DNA of 64,000 bases from Progne subis subis. Taxonomy: Eukaryota > Chordata > Aves > Passeriformes > Hirundinidae. The stretch covers positions 50,303 through 114,302 of the forward strand of contig JAKJHU010000840.1 of assembly GCA_022316685.1 (NCBI GenBank). The letters are read 5' to 3'. The notes below the pieces were generated by a model. That model was not told where the DNA came from. It saw nothing but the letters and a program-made list of their open reading frames with translations, and made no database searches. Numbering within the stretch: position 1 is the first letter of the stretch; every line of letters begins with the position of its first letter. Both the position numbers and the translations under genes were made by a program. Of this stretch, positions 10,198 through 20,054 are shown piece by piece.

Positions 10198-13100
10198 ATG
10201 GGGCATTCCCACTCTAGCCTTGATAGAGATCTCTATAAACAAATTAAGCATCTGTTACGCTACAATCATAGTACTTTACATAAGCAAGAGCTAAAAGACC
10301 TTTTAGAATGGACTCTAGTTAACTTTCCCAACGCTGACCGCTCAGCTGTCTTTACCAGAGACTTTTGGGACTCAGTTGGAAATAGACTCTTGAATGATAT
10401 TTCACGGAAGAATTTCGCTGTTGTTGAGCTCATTCCAGCTTGTAGAGCTCTCGTTGAGCTTTTCGCTGCAAAAGACGCCGCGGCACCTATTCACGATAGT
10501 CCTGGAGATACCCTCAGCGCGGCCGCGGGTCTGCAGCACAAACCGCCCCCCTCCCCCCCTCCGCGCCACGTGGTTTCGGTTTCCGCTGCCCCATCCCCCA
10601 CCCGCGTGCCTGCGGCGCCCGTCCCCTCCGCCCCATCGCCCCCACCGGACCCCGTGACCCCTCCCACCGCGCCCTTGGTCCCGTTCACGGCTGGAATTCC
10701 TGTTACCGGGGCTCCCTCCTCTCGCTCCAGCGCGCCGAGCCCCATCCCCGCCTCTGCCCCTGCGAGCCCACACACTGATGGCATCCCGGCGGTGCTTCTC
10801 ACTGCCGGCACCACGGCAGCACCGCCCCCTCCTTACCACGCGGCCCCGGCTCTACCCCCCCTCCCCAACGCGGGTCCCGCTGCTCAACCGACCACCGTTT
10901 TTGCTGCCGTAGCTGCTGCAGTCGCTGGCCTATTGCACAAGCAGGCTGCGACCCTGCTGCAAGCGGCACAGGATCCCCTCACTGCAGCCGACGTGGCGCT
11001 AGCGGTGACGCCGCTTTCACCCGTCCCCGCCGGTGCCTCGCCGCTGCTGCCGTTCAATGAGCCGGCGGTGCTGGCTGCGGTGGCGCCAGCGCCTGCGGTG
11101 CTGCCAGCGGCTGTGCCGGAGGTTCCCCTGGTGCACAGTAACGCAGAGATGCCGGTCACTCCTCCGCGTGTTCCAGCACATGCAGAGCGCCCCAGCCCCG
11201 CGCCGCAGGGGATGCTGCAACCTGTTCCAGTCCCTGCTCCGCGGAATGCCGCAGTCCAGCCCGCAAGCTACGAGCAGCTCACTCCCGCGGCACAAGCAGC
11301 AGCTGGTCATCCGCGCCCCGTCCCTGCTCCACGGCGTGCCCCAGCCAGCCCTCCCATCCCTGCCGTCCCCATGGCAGCGCCGGAAGCCGTGGCTGCAACT
11401 GGGTTCGCTGCGCTGCCCTCTGACGCAGCCCCGGTGTGTCCTGCGCCCGCAAACTCCTTCTGGTTCCCTGCCGCGGTCACAGGAGCGGCCCCTGCTGCGG
11501 CCCCCGCGCCCCCGCTGCCTCTCGTGCACCCGGTGCGGGCCGCCGCCATGACACCACCACGCACAGAGCCTGTGCACCCCGCGCATGCGCAGACTGTGCA
11601 CCCCGCGCATGCACAATTCGCGCCAACGCGCCATCCCGCATCACCGACTTTCATACAGCCTCTCGGTTCCCGCGCGCCCCATGCCGATGTCTGTGCCCAG
11701 CCGGATCTTGTTACACTGCCATCCCAAATAGTCCACAGTGCCACACGTGCTGCACAGCCCCCGATGCTACAGCCATCAGCAGCTTCTGCAGAACTACACC
11801 TTCCAGCCGCCCTTCATTCGCCCACGACTCTGCACACAGCACAACAGCAACATGATTCTACAGCGACTTTTATGTATCCTTCCGCGCCTCCTCCACCTCC
11901 GAACCTCCATGCTACAGTAACAGCTTCGTGCCTGCCCAATCCTCCCGCGGCTCCAAGCTCTTCTCACATGTCTTCACTGACAGGCTCTGAGCCTCCTTCG
12001 TTCCTGCCTCTGCCACCTGCATCCCTGCCTCTGCCACCGCATCTTGCATCATGCCCAAGCATGACAGGACCACAGCTTCGCACACAAACCATGCAACGAG
12101 AAGGGAGAGGATGGAATGTAGCAGCCAATCTAACAAATACAGAACAGACAGAGAACTGTTTTGCCCTAACAGCTGCCAGCTCTCTCAAATCTGAGGATCC
12201 ACCACCACCTATCCCGATTTTGGAAGGTCCACAGAAATGTTTTGATGACCTTCAACTGACAGACTGGCATGAAGTCACACGTGAAATACGCAAAGAAGAA
12301 AATTTAAACCCTCTAGCCATGCCTGTGATATTCAGCCAGCAAGCTGGAGGTCCCAGAACATGGACAGCGATTCCATCTCAGGAAATAAAGGAATTAAGAA
12401 AAGCAATAAAGGACAGTGGCATCTGCTCTCCATACTTTAAACAACTGCTAAAAAGCACCCTAGAAGGACATACACTCACACCAAATGACTGCAAAAACCT
12501 TGCTGCTGTGATTCTCACAGATTCTTAATATATGCTGTGGGAATTCAAATGGAGAAGGTTGCTCACAAACGTACTGCAGATGTACAGACAATGTACTGAT
12601 GTAGACCTTCGTACCCTTACTATGTCAAAGTTAACTGGTGACCCTCCTGATGACCAGAATGATAATCAAGTGAACTTACCCAGAACAGCATTAGACGACA
12701 TCAAAAAGATGGCTCGTAGAGCCTTTGTACAAATTCAGCCTGCAGGAAGTTTTGAAAAAGCCTACAACTTAATCAGTCAAGATTCATCTGAACCATTTAC
12801 TTCATTTGTAGATCGAGTGATTCAAGCAGCAGAAAGACAATGCGGTGATGACATAGCTCACCCAATCATCATACGGGACATTATTGAAAATAATGCAAGC
12901 CCAGAATGTAAAAGAGCAATCAAAGCCCTGGGAAAGGAGAGACCCACAGTGCCTGAAATGATTGATGCCTGCAACCAAATAGGGAGCCCACAACATGTGG
13001 CAACGATTCAAGCGAATGAACTTGGAAAAACTATTGGAGAAAAAATTGAAAGGGCTCTTACAGTACAAGGAGCACAAGCTGAAACACGAGACCAGAAACT

Positions 13101-13383
13101 TACTGAAATCTTAACCACCCTGCATCTAAGCTCACAACAACAAGACAACACCATGGCTGTTATGCAAGCTGCGGTGACTTCAGGTCCTTGCTACTTCTGC
13201 AAGCGACCTGGACATATCATGAAGAACTGCCCAGACATCAAAAGAGGTGTGCAGACACCAGATCGCTGCTCCACCTGTAAGAAGGGAAAGCATCCTGCCT
13301 GGCAGTATCCAGCCAGACAGGACATCAGCAGAAAATACAATCAAAAAAAACCCCACGGGGAGCGCACCGCGCCATCAGCGTGA
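10198..13383 (+). pseudogene. gag: gag, interrupted by one in-frame stop codon
   Basis: Structural polyprotein. It starts MGHSHS, with Gly2 fitting N-myristoylation. Residues 1-90 form a betaretroviral matrix-like domain. Residues ~98-640 are a very long Pro/Ala-rich segment with late-domain motifs PPPY (residues 210-213) and PSAP (561-564). Capsid begins near residue 709. A TAA at 12526-12528 stops the frame after 776 residues inside the capsid. The same frame then stays open to TGA 13381-13383, covering the rest of capsid with the major homology region (EPFTSFVDRV, ~12790-12820) and nucleocapsid. Zinc knuckle 1 (13189-13230) is an intact CX2CX4HX4C. In knuckle 2 (13267-13308) the last Cys is Tyr (TAT at 13306). 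At about 1060 codons this is far longer than usual betaretroviral Gags (roughly 600-700). Confidence 0.9.
13344..13350 (+). promoter_or_regulatory. Candidate gag-pro -1 ribosomal frameshift site
   Basis: A run of eight A (13343-13350) contains A AAA AAA in the gag frame, a permitted slippery heptamer. The -1 frame downstream is open from here to TAA 13545-13547 and its Pro/Gln-rich composition suits a gag-pro linker. No downstream pseudoknot was worked out. Confidence 0.55.
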
Positions 13384-14182
13384 AGAAACAAGTAATGGCA
13401 CCCCAAGCACCCGAGGAGAGATTTGTGAATACCCCGACCCAAAAGCTCTTTGCTTCATCACCAGCACAATCCCAAGTAATGACCCAAGCCTACTACCCCC
13501 AGGGACCTGCTGCACCTTGGCAACCTCCAAGCCAACAACCTTTCTAAAAGATGATGGCTATGATTATATCTCAACAGGGATCACTGGGCCTTCACAACAT
13601 AGGCAAGACTTTTTAGTTGTTGGTAAAGAAAGAAATAGCATCCTGGGACTGCTTGTTTTGCCTTGTGTGATGTCTGTTAACTGCAACGAAGAATTACTAG
13701 TGCTAGCCAATGCCTGCTATCCCCCATTGCACATTCCTCCCAGAACCCCCATAGCTATTGCCATAGCATTGCCTATGGGAACTCTGGACCAAATGCCACC
13801 ACGCTGTTTCCCCGTCACTCCTGAAAATCCTGAAGTTCTATGGGTCCAACACATAAGTGAACAAAGACCAATGCTAACTTGTGAGTTGTCAAATGGTAGC
13901 CTTCAAGTTAACATCAAAGGGACGATCGATACCGGCGCAGATGTTTCTGTGATCTCTTCTTACTATTGGCCAAGAGATTGGAAGTTAGTAACTCCCCCAG
14001 GTACCCTCACAGGCATCGGAGGTGTCACTCCGTGCTTGCAAAGCGAATCTGTAATCAGCATTACAGGACCAGATGAGAAGAAAGCATCGATTCGTCCTTA
14101 TGTTGTGCAAAAGCCCATCACAGTGTGGGGAAGGGACTTGCTTTCTCAGTGGGGAGCGAAAATTGAACTGGGTTTTTCATAG
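13350..14182 (+). pseudogene. pro: pro: dUTPase-like region and aspartic protease, frameshifted
   Basis: Two frames contribute. The -1 frame entered from the slippery site runs 13350-13547 and ends at TAA. The rest is read in the third frame, open from before 13350 to TAG 14180-14182. One small indel near 13545 therefore separates linker from enzyme. The third-frame product has a region with spacing like a betaretroviral dUTPase (~13480-13800), but I cannot find its catalytic motif with confidence. A retropepsin follows with active site DTGA at 13928-13939, a flap-like GIGG stretch near 14015, and GRDLL near the end. It would mature the Gag and Pol polyproteins if expressed. Confidence 0.8.
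14170..14176 (+). promoter_or_regulatory. Candidate pro-pol -1 frameshift site
   Basis: GGGTTTT in register G GGT TTT relative to the pro frame, followed by TCA and the pro stop TAG at 14180. The pol frame is exactly -1 and is open from 14167. This is the classical XXXYYYZ arrangement directly before a termination codon. Confidence 0.75.
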
Positions 14183-15443
14183 GGGCCACTGAAGCACTCA
14201 GTACTCTCAAGCTAACCTGGAAAACTGACACCCCTGTCTGGGTTGACCAGTGGCCCCTGCCAGACAATAAGCTGAGTGCCCTCAAGGATCTAGTAGCTGA
14301 ACAACTGCAAAAAGGCCACATTAAGCCCACTAACAGTCCCTGGAACTCACCTGTGTTTGTAATTCATAAGAAAACCTCCAACACCTGGCGATTGTTACAG
14401 GATCTCAGAAAGATCAATGCAGTGATTGAAAACATGGGTCCCCTCCAACCTGGTCTACCCAACCTTTCCATGATCCCGAGAGACTGGCCACTTGTAATCA
14501 TAGATCTAAAAGACTGTTTTTTCAATATCCCACTGCATCCAGATGACGCTCCTCGTTTTGCCTTTTCTGTTCCAAGTACAAACCTGCAAGAACCGCTCCA
14601 AAGATATCATTGGCTCGTTTTACCCCAAGGGATGAAAAATTCTCCAACTATCTGCCAACATTTTGTAGCCCGTGCACTGTCTCCAGTCCGTGAACAGTTC
14701 ACACAATCAGTTATCCTCCACTACATGGATGATTTGCTCATCGCAGCACCAACACGAAAACAAATGGAAATGACTCGTGATTGTGTTGTTGCTGAAATCA
14801 AAAAGAGCAGACTCGTGATCTCTGAATCAAAAATGCAAGAGACTGCTCCCTGGAAATATTTAGGTTGGAAACTAACAGAACAGTCCATCACTCCTCAAAA
14901 GATACAAATCCGAACTGATGTTCACACCTTGCAGGACTTGCAGCAGCTTTTAGGAGAAATTAACTGGGTCAGGCCTGTCCTAGGAATCACAGCTGATGAA
15001 CTTGCTCCACTCTTTGATTTGCTGAAGGGGGATAATGACATCAGATCCCCCAGATCCCTCACTCCTAAGGCTCACAAGGCCTTAGAGGAAATTACTTGTG
15101 CTCTGCAGAGCAGGCAAGCACATCGCTGTGTCCCTGACAAACCCTTTTTCCTTGCAATCTTAGGAGAAAAGCTGAGACTGTGTGGTCTCATCTTTCAATG
15201 GGATTCTTCCCACAAAGATCCATTGTTAATAATTGAATGGGTTTTTATCTCATACAGGTCACCAAAGACAATCCTCACACCTTTAGAAATGATGTCTCAA
15301 ATCATCATCAAAGGTAGAACAAGGCTTCTTCCAATAGCAGGTCATGAATTCGCAATTATCTGTCTTCCCATGAAGAAAACCTATTTTGATTGGGCAATGC
15401 AAAAATCAGAAGACTTGCTGTATGCCTTGCTCGATTTCCCAGG

Positions 15444-16105
15444 TGTCCTAGGGTAACTTTATGATGCTTGTATCCCCAATCGTCTGTTCTGTTTGAACTC
15501 TGTATATTGAGTCCTGTGCCTTTAAGACTGGTTCTAAGAGCAAGGAGAAGCGCAGAGTTTGTTTTGAGAAAACTGCCTGACTCCTCCACATTCTTCTCCG
15601 GACGGTGTTCAGCGGAAGCTTGGAGAGACTGCAGGACAGAGATCTTTTTGCTTTTAGTTAGTTTCAGCTAGCTAGGGCAGAGAAGTTCCCTAGACTGTTT
15701 TTTTTTCTTTCTTTTTTCTTGGAACTGTTTAAACCTGCTCTAGACTGAAAACCCAGGGGAGCACTGGGGGCTGCACCTGCGGCCCACCGGGGCCTGGACC
15801 TCGGCATTTTCCAGCAGCGCCGGAGGGACTGAGACTGATCAGAGACTGAGAGAGAGCCGAGCTCCACCCACGGCAAGGACTTTCTCAATTTGCCATCTCA
15901 CTTCAGAACGAGAAGTTTTATTGTTTCATATTATTCATTCTTTATACTTGTATACACTTTATTTGTTTAGTAAAATAGTTTTTTCCACTTTTCTCCACAA
16001 AGGTTTTTTTTTTCAGACTGGTTAGAGGGAGGGGCCACTTGGGTTTGCTTCCCAGAGGGATCCTATACAGGGGTTTTCCCCCAAATTTGTCTCCAAACCA
16101 GGACA
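15444..16105 (+). mobile_element. Solo LTR inserted in pol (family begins TGTCCT)
   Basis: 662 bp, begins TGTCCTAGGGTAAC and ends AAACCAGGACA, flanked by the 5-bp target-site duplication CCAGG (15439-15443 and 16106-16110). The same family, reversed, occurs at 41694-42350 and 50778-51434, also with 5-bp duplications. The 662+5 bp length accounts exactly for the frame change of pol across it, so pol was in frame here before insertion. It is younger than the host provirus. Confidence 0.93.
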
Positions 16106-17567
16106 CCAGGCATTTGTTCCATTCATTATCCAGCACACAAAATGATCAAAGCTAAATTATGTTACAAAGAAAAACCCCTGATCAGTGAAGAGCCTTTAGA
16201 TGCAGTCACTGTCTTCACTGATGGGTCAGGGCGAACGCACAATTCGGTTGTCACATGGCAAAATAAAAATACTGAAACCTGGGAACAAGATGTTCAAAAA
16301 GTTGAAGGTTCTCCCCAAATTGTTGAATTGGCAGCAGTTGTAAGAGCATTTCAGCTCTTTCCAGAACCTTTCAACCTGATCACTGATTCAGCATACGTTG
16401 CTAATGTTATTAAGAGAATTGAAGGATCTGTTCTAAAGGATGTGAACAACGACAAGTTGTGCCTTTGGCTCACCTGTCTCTATCAAATTTTATCACACAG
16501 AACTAATCCTTATTTTATTTCTCACATTAGAGCTCATTCAGGTCTTCCAGGATTTATGGCAGAGGGAAATGCACGAGCTGATGCATTGGCATCAGCTGCA
16601 TCTGATGAGGAAGGTGCAGCAATCATTGAAAATTCTACCTCAGTGCTTGCTGCAACCACCTTACCTAACACTGTTGAACAAGCCAAACTGAGTCATGCAT
16701 TTTTTCACCAAAATGCACAGGCAATCAAACGAGATTTTCACCTTACCCTAGAACAAGCACAAAATATTGTACGAGCTTGCCCAAACTGTCAGCAGGTTCA
16801 ACCTCTCCCCTCTTCAGGAGCCACCAACCCAAGGGGGTTGGAAAGTTTACAGAAATGGCAAACAGATGTTACTAAGTACCCCTCTTTTGGGAAACTTAAA
16901 AATATCTATGTCTCTATTGATACATTTTCAAATGCAGTTTTTTTTCTGTACATGCAGGAGAAACAGCTAAGCATGTTTGCCAGCATTTTTCACAAGCTTT
17001 CTCCTATTTAGGTGTCCCCCAAGAAATTAAAACTGATAATGGTCCTTCATACACCTCACAAGAATTAGCTGCATTCCTGAATGATTGGGGTGTTCGCCAT
17101 ACATTTGGCATTCCTTACTCTCCCACGAGTCAAGGAATCATAGAAAGAACACACCAAACTTTAAAACGCATTTTAGATCAACAGAAAGGGGGAGAAGACC
17201 AGGCTGCACCTCAAAAGAGGTTGAATAAAGCCCTCTATGTTTATAATTTTCTGAACAGCTCTGCAGAACAGCCAGACCCCCCCATTTACAGACATTTCTT
17301 AAACAATAAGAAAGCAAAACTGAAAGAGCACCCCCCAGTTTTAATTAAAATCTAGATTCAGGACAAATTGAAGGACCATACAATCTTATAACATGGGGGA
17401 AGGGGTTTGCGTGTGTCTCCACAGAAAAAGGACTCCGGTGGATTCCAGCAAAGAACGTGAAACCGTACCACGCATCGAAGCCCGCTGAGACCCCCACATC
17501 AGCCAGTACTGCTGCAAACCAAGAAGCAAGCACCCAGACCTGAGCTGCGCAGAATCATCAGGAGAAG

Positions 17568-19329
17568 ATGATCCGCCAAAAGCAGCCCAAAAAAAGACTG
17601 AAGTTTTATCATTTGCGCGCGTGCATGTTACTTTTGTTCTTTTGTTTTAGTTCTTGTAATGAAGCTTTACCTGTTAAGTCAACCAAAGACAAATGTCTGG
17701 GTTGCTTTAGCCAAATCTGCAGGCTCTGATACCATCTGTCTAGCCAACACAAGCCCTGACAAACCTTTTTCCACCTGTTTAGTTGGAGTGCCTCTTCCAA
17801 AAGGTTTTGACAATGTTACTTTTGACAAATACTGGCCATATAATGATCATCACATATCCCCAACTCCCATCCAAAAACACCAAACTTATATTGACAATTC
17901 TAAAGTTGATAAATCTGACCTCCAAGAGCTAGAAATCCTAGGCTCATTAACTATGAGCACCTGTTACTTCTTTCATTTCCGAGGAGAAAATGGCCCTCAT
18001 TTAAACGTTACCCCTTATCACCCAGTTTATAGCAACATGACTTCTTGGTGCAATCAAACTAAGCTTCTCATATATGATGAGCCCCACGCAGATTGTTTTA
18101 ACAAACTTCCTATTCGGTTTCCTAAAGGGATTTGGCTCATCTGTGGAGACAGGGCCTGGCAAGGTATACCTTCAAAAATAGATGGTGGTCCTTGTGCCAT
18201 GGGACAACTTACAATAATTGCTCCCAGTGTCAAAAAAGTAGTCAAAAAGAAAAGCAGGAGGATTAGATCCTCCTGGGGACATCAGTATGAGAGCAACTGT
18301 GATAGTGATTTCAATCCTTGGAACTCAGGGGAGTCAATTGCTGCTAGCATTTTCCTGCCTCAGCTAAGCTCTGCAATTGCCTTAAAACAGCTGAACAAGT
18401 TAGGATGCTGCCTCAGCAAAGAAGTAAATGCCACCTCTACTATGATCAGTGACTTGCTAACCGACGAAGAAGCAATCAGACATGCCACTTTACAAAACAG
18501 AGCTGCCATTGACTACCTTCTTCTGGTACATGGACATGGTTGTGAGGATTTTGAAGGTTTGTGCTGCATAAATTTATCTGATCACTCTGTTTCCATTCAC
18601 AAACAATTGCAAGAATTGAGAGATTTAGCTGGCCAAATTACAATAGATGACCCATCTTGGCTAGACAATTTGTTTGACGGTTTGAGCTTTGCACCTTGGC
18701 TAAAGGAACTTTGTAAGATAGGTTTGATTGTTCTAATAGTAGTAATTGTAGTTTTAGTAGCAGTTCCCTGCATACTTCAGTGTGTGCAAAAAGTAATGAG
18801 TAAGACAGTGTCTAGCGTTTTAGATATTAATAAGAACGGGGGAGATGTTGGGAAGGATGAAGCCAGAAAGCCCTATAAATATGATTGCCTATATTCTGAG
18901 AATGTGGGACCTGTGGGTGAGATAGAATTGAAAGTAAGTTTTGATGTTTCATATGTATTGGATACTGGATGTATGGGAAAACAGTTATATGACCAGCTGA
19001 AGGTCACCAGCAGCCAGACCCAGGTCAAATGGAATGTTCTGTCTCACCCCCCCAATGGTTCATCCCACACCTGTACCCCTCCCCTGAAGTGTCAGGTATC
19101 TGTAACCTCATTGGCACAGATCCTGTTCCTGCCCACCTCAAGACCCCTTATCAGGGGGCTGCGAGGGTGGCTCGGTCTCTTGCTCTTGCTCTTGCTCTTG
19201 CTCCTCTCCCTCTTGCCCTTTGCTCCCTGCTCCCCTCCATTCCCTACATTTCCCTTCCCCCACCTCCTAGGCCTTGCACTGAGCTGCAGCCTGGCAGCTC
19301 ATAGCAAGGCCTCACATCCCTTACAATAA
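17568..19329 (+). pseudogene. env: env, alpharetrovirus-like, frameshifted after the signal peptide and open into the 3' LTR
   Basis: The likely start is ATG 17568, 25 bp after pol ends. It opens with a basic stretch and a hydrophobic signal core (CMLLLFFCFSSC) and stops at 17727-17729 in that frame. From about 17690 the surface protein continues in another frame to 19329, so one indel lies near 17690-17727. Further on are several N-glycosylation sites, a basic cleavage site (RRIR, 18256-18267), an internal fusion-loop region between Cys residues, an immunosuppressive-type segment, CX6CC at 18541-18567 and a hydrophobic anchor (~18718-18780). No stop precedes the LTR. The frame crosses 18846 and ends at TAA 19327-19329 inside the poly(A) signal, adding about 160 LTR-encoded residues. 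The internal fusion loop and CX6CC suggest avian alpharetroviral Env more than betaretroviral Env. Confidence 0.85.
18830..18845 (+). promoter_or_regulatory. Polypurine tract
   Basis: AATAAGAACGGGGGAGA directly abuts the 3' LTR. It is the expected plus-strand primer for reverse transcription. Confidence 0.75.
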
Positions 19330-19428
19330 ACCCAATCTTCTAAAACCTAACTACAGAGATCTCTCGTCTACATATATCTATACCGTCCTGGAGTCCACAA
19401 CAGCAGCAGGGAAAAAACAATTTCTACA
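18846..19428 (+). repeat. 3' LTR of the chimeric provirus
   Basis: 583 bp, begins TGTTGGGAAGG and ends AATTTCTACA, with AATAAA at 19325-19330. Relative to the 5' LTR it has one more C in a C-run near 19050 and an extended CTTGCT hexamer run near 19175-19200. The env frame is open through most of it. Confidence 0.92.
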
Positions 19429-19594
19429 TGAAGCCCTCTCTCTGAGATTTTGAAATCCGGGAGGGACCTCTGGAGTGATAGACAGGCTGCCCCAGAGAGG
19501 GGGGGTGGGGCAGAGGGGATGTTACAAGTCAGGTGAGGAGTGGGAGGACTGACACAAAACACCTTATTATACAAACAACACAAAAGGGATACAG
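19429..19594. other. Unassigned spacer, no gene seen
   Basis: A purine-rich stretch between the provirus and a pol fragment. It includes a G7 run near 19500. I see no coding or repeat signature. Confidence 0.5.
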
Positions 19595-20050
19595 AATTGG
19601 GGATACAGTGAAATGAACCATAACATAAACTTCTTATAAAAACCTAATAAAACTGTTCTGCACCACCACAGGTCTGTAGGGTGAATAGGGCCCTGGGCTT
19701 GATGAGCTGTTACTTCAAAAATCAGCAAGTGCATTGCTTCTCCCTGAGCAGGGGTCCAATCCCATTTAACCCCTTTCCTCAGTAAGTCATAAAGGGGCCT
19801 GGCAATTATTGAGAAATCTGGAATGTGTTTTCTCCAGAACACTAATAGTCCTAGAGCTTGTTGTAGATCTTTCCTGGATTCAGGCATTTTAATCTGATCT
19901 AAAGAGGTTAGGGTATCCGGTGGAATACATGTCATAGCTCCCTTCCACCAAATTCCCAAAAGCTTCACTTGCTGAGAACGTTTTTGAATTTTCTCTGAAG
20001 TAACCTGCAAATCAAGACTTTCTAAGTGAGATAATTTTGGTCCCTGAGAC
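19595..20050 (-). pseudogene. Retroviral pol fragment (RT thumb/connection)
   Basis: The minus-strand frame shows a reverse-transcriptase C-terminal pattern: LGIWW, a central IPP, LGLLVFWRKHIPDFS, ARPLYDLL and WDWTPAQGEAM. That is the usual 'LG..W..-F-R-HIP-FS-A-PLY-L' connection sequence of ERV pol. Both ends are truncated. At its 5' side (plus 20050) it is joined to the truncated ERVL-like LTR segment. I cannot assign the family with confidence; it is not the same pol as the chimeric provirus. Confidence 0.7.
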
Positions 20051-20054
20051 CCCT

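Larger units (their letters stand above)
14167..17543 (+). pseudogene. pol: pol: reverse transcriptase, RNase H, integrase; split by a solo LTR and two frameshifts
   Basis: Part one (14167-15443) is reverse transcriptase with YMDD at 14722-14733. A 662-bp solo LTR (15444-16105) interrupts the thumb/connection region. Part two (16106 onward) has RNase H with the acidic residues of TDGSG (~16216-16230), VELAA, TDSAY and GNARADALA. Integrase follows: HX3H (16694-16708), CX2C (16778-16789), and catalytic D (16865), D (17035) and E (17143), with 35 residues between the second D and E. A T8 run at 16938-16945 shifts the frame inside the integrase core. A second shift near the A4 run at 17347-17350 precedes the C-terminal domain (GPYNLITWG region), which ends at TGA 17541-17543. 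All domains are present but not in one frame. Confidence 0.9.
9073..19428 (+). mobile_element. Near-complete endogenous provirus, betaretrovirus-like with alpharetrovirus-like env
   Basis: Order: LTR, primer site, leader, gag, pro, pol, env, polypurine tract, LTR. Total 10.36 kb including a 662-bp solo LTR inserted in pol. Class II (beta) features are the Lys-like primer site, Gag with a major homology region and two zinc knuckles, a separate pro frame, and a YMDD reverse transcriptase. Env is of the CX6CC type and closest in style to avian alpharetroviruses. The LTRs differ at roughly 20 positions plus two indels by eye (about 3-4%), so insertion is fairly recent. The six bases outside the two LTRs (GTCCAC and TGAAGC) do not match, so no target-site duplication is left. 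The element cannot be functional as it stands, because every gene is broken. Confidence 0.9.

Noticed and set aside
11017..11634. Minus-strand frames of 90-205 codons in the gag region
   Set aside because: They are shadows of the GC-rich Pro/Ala coding strand and no domain is visible.
18940..18990. A DTG triplet in the LTR-encoded frame, suggesting an aspartic protease
   Set aside because: It reads VLDTGCMG without the usual Ala/Ser context, flap or second conserved block. The real protease is at 13928.
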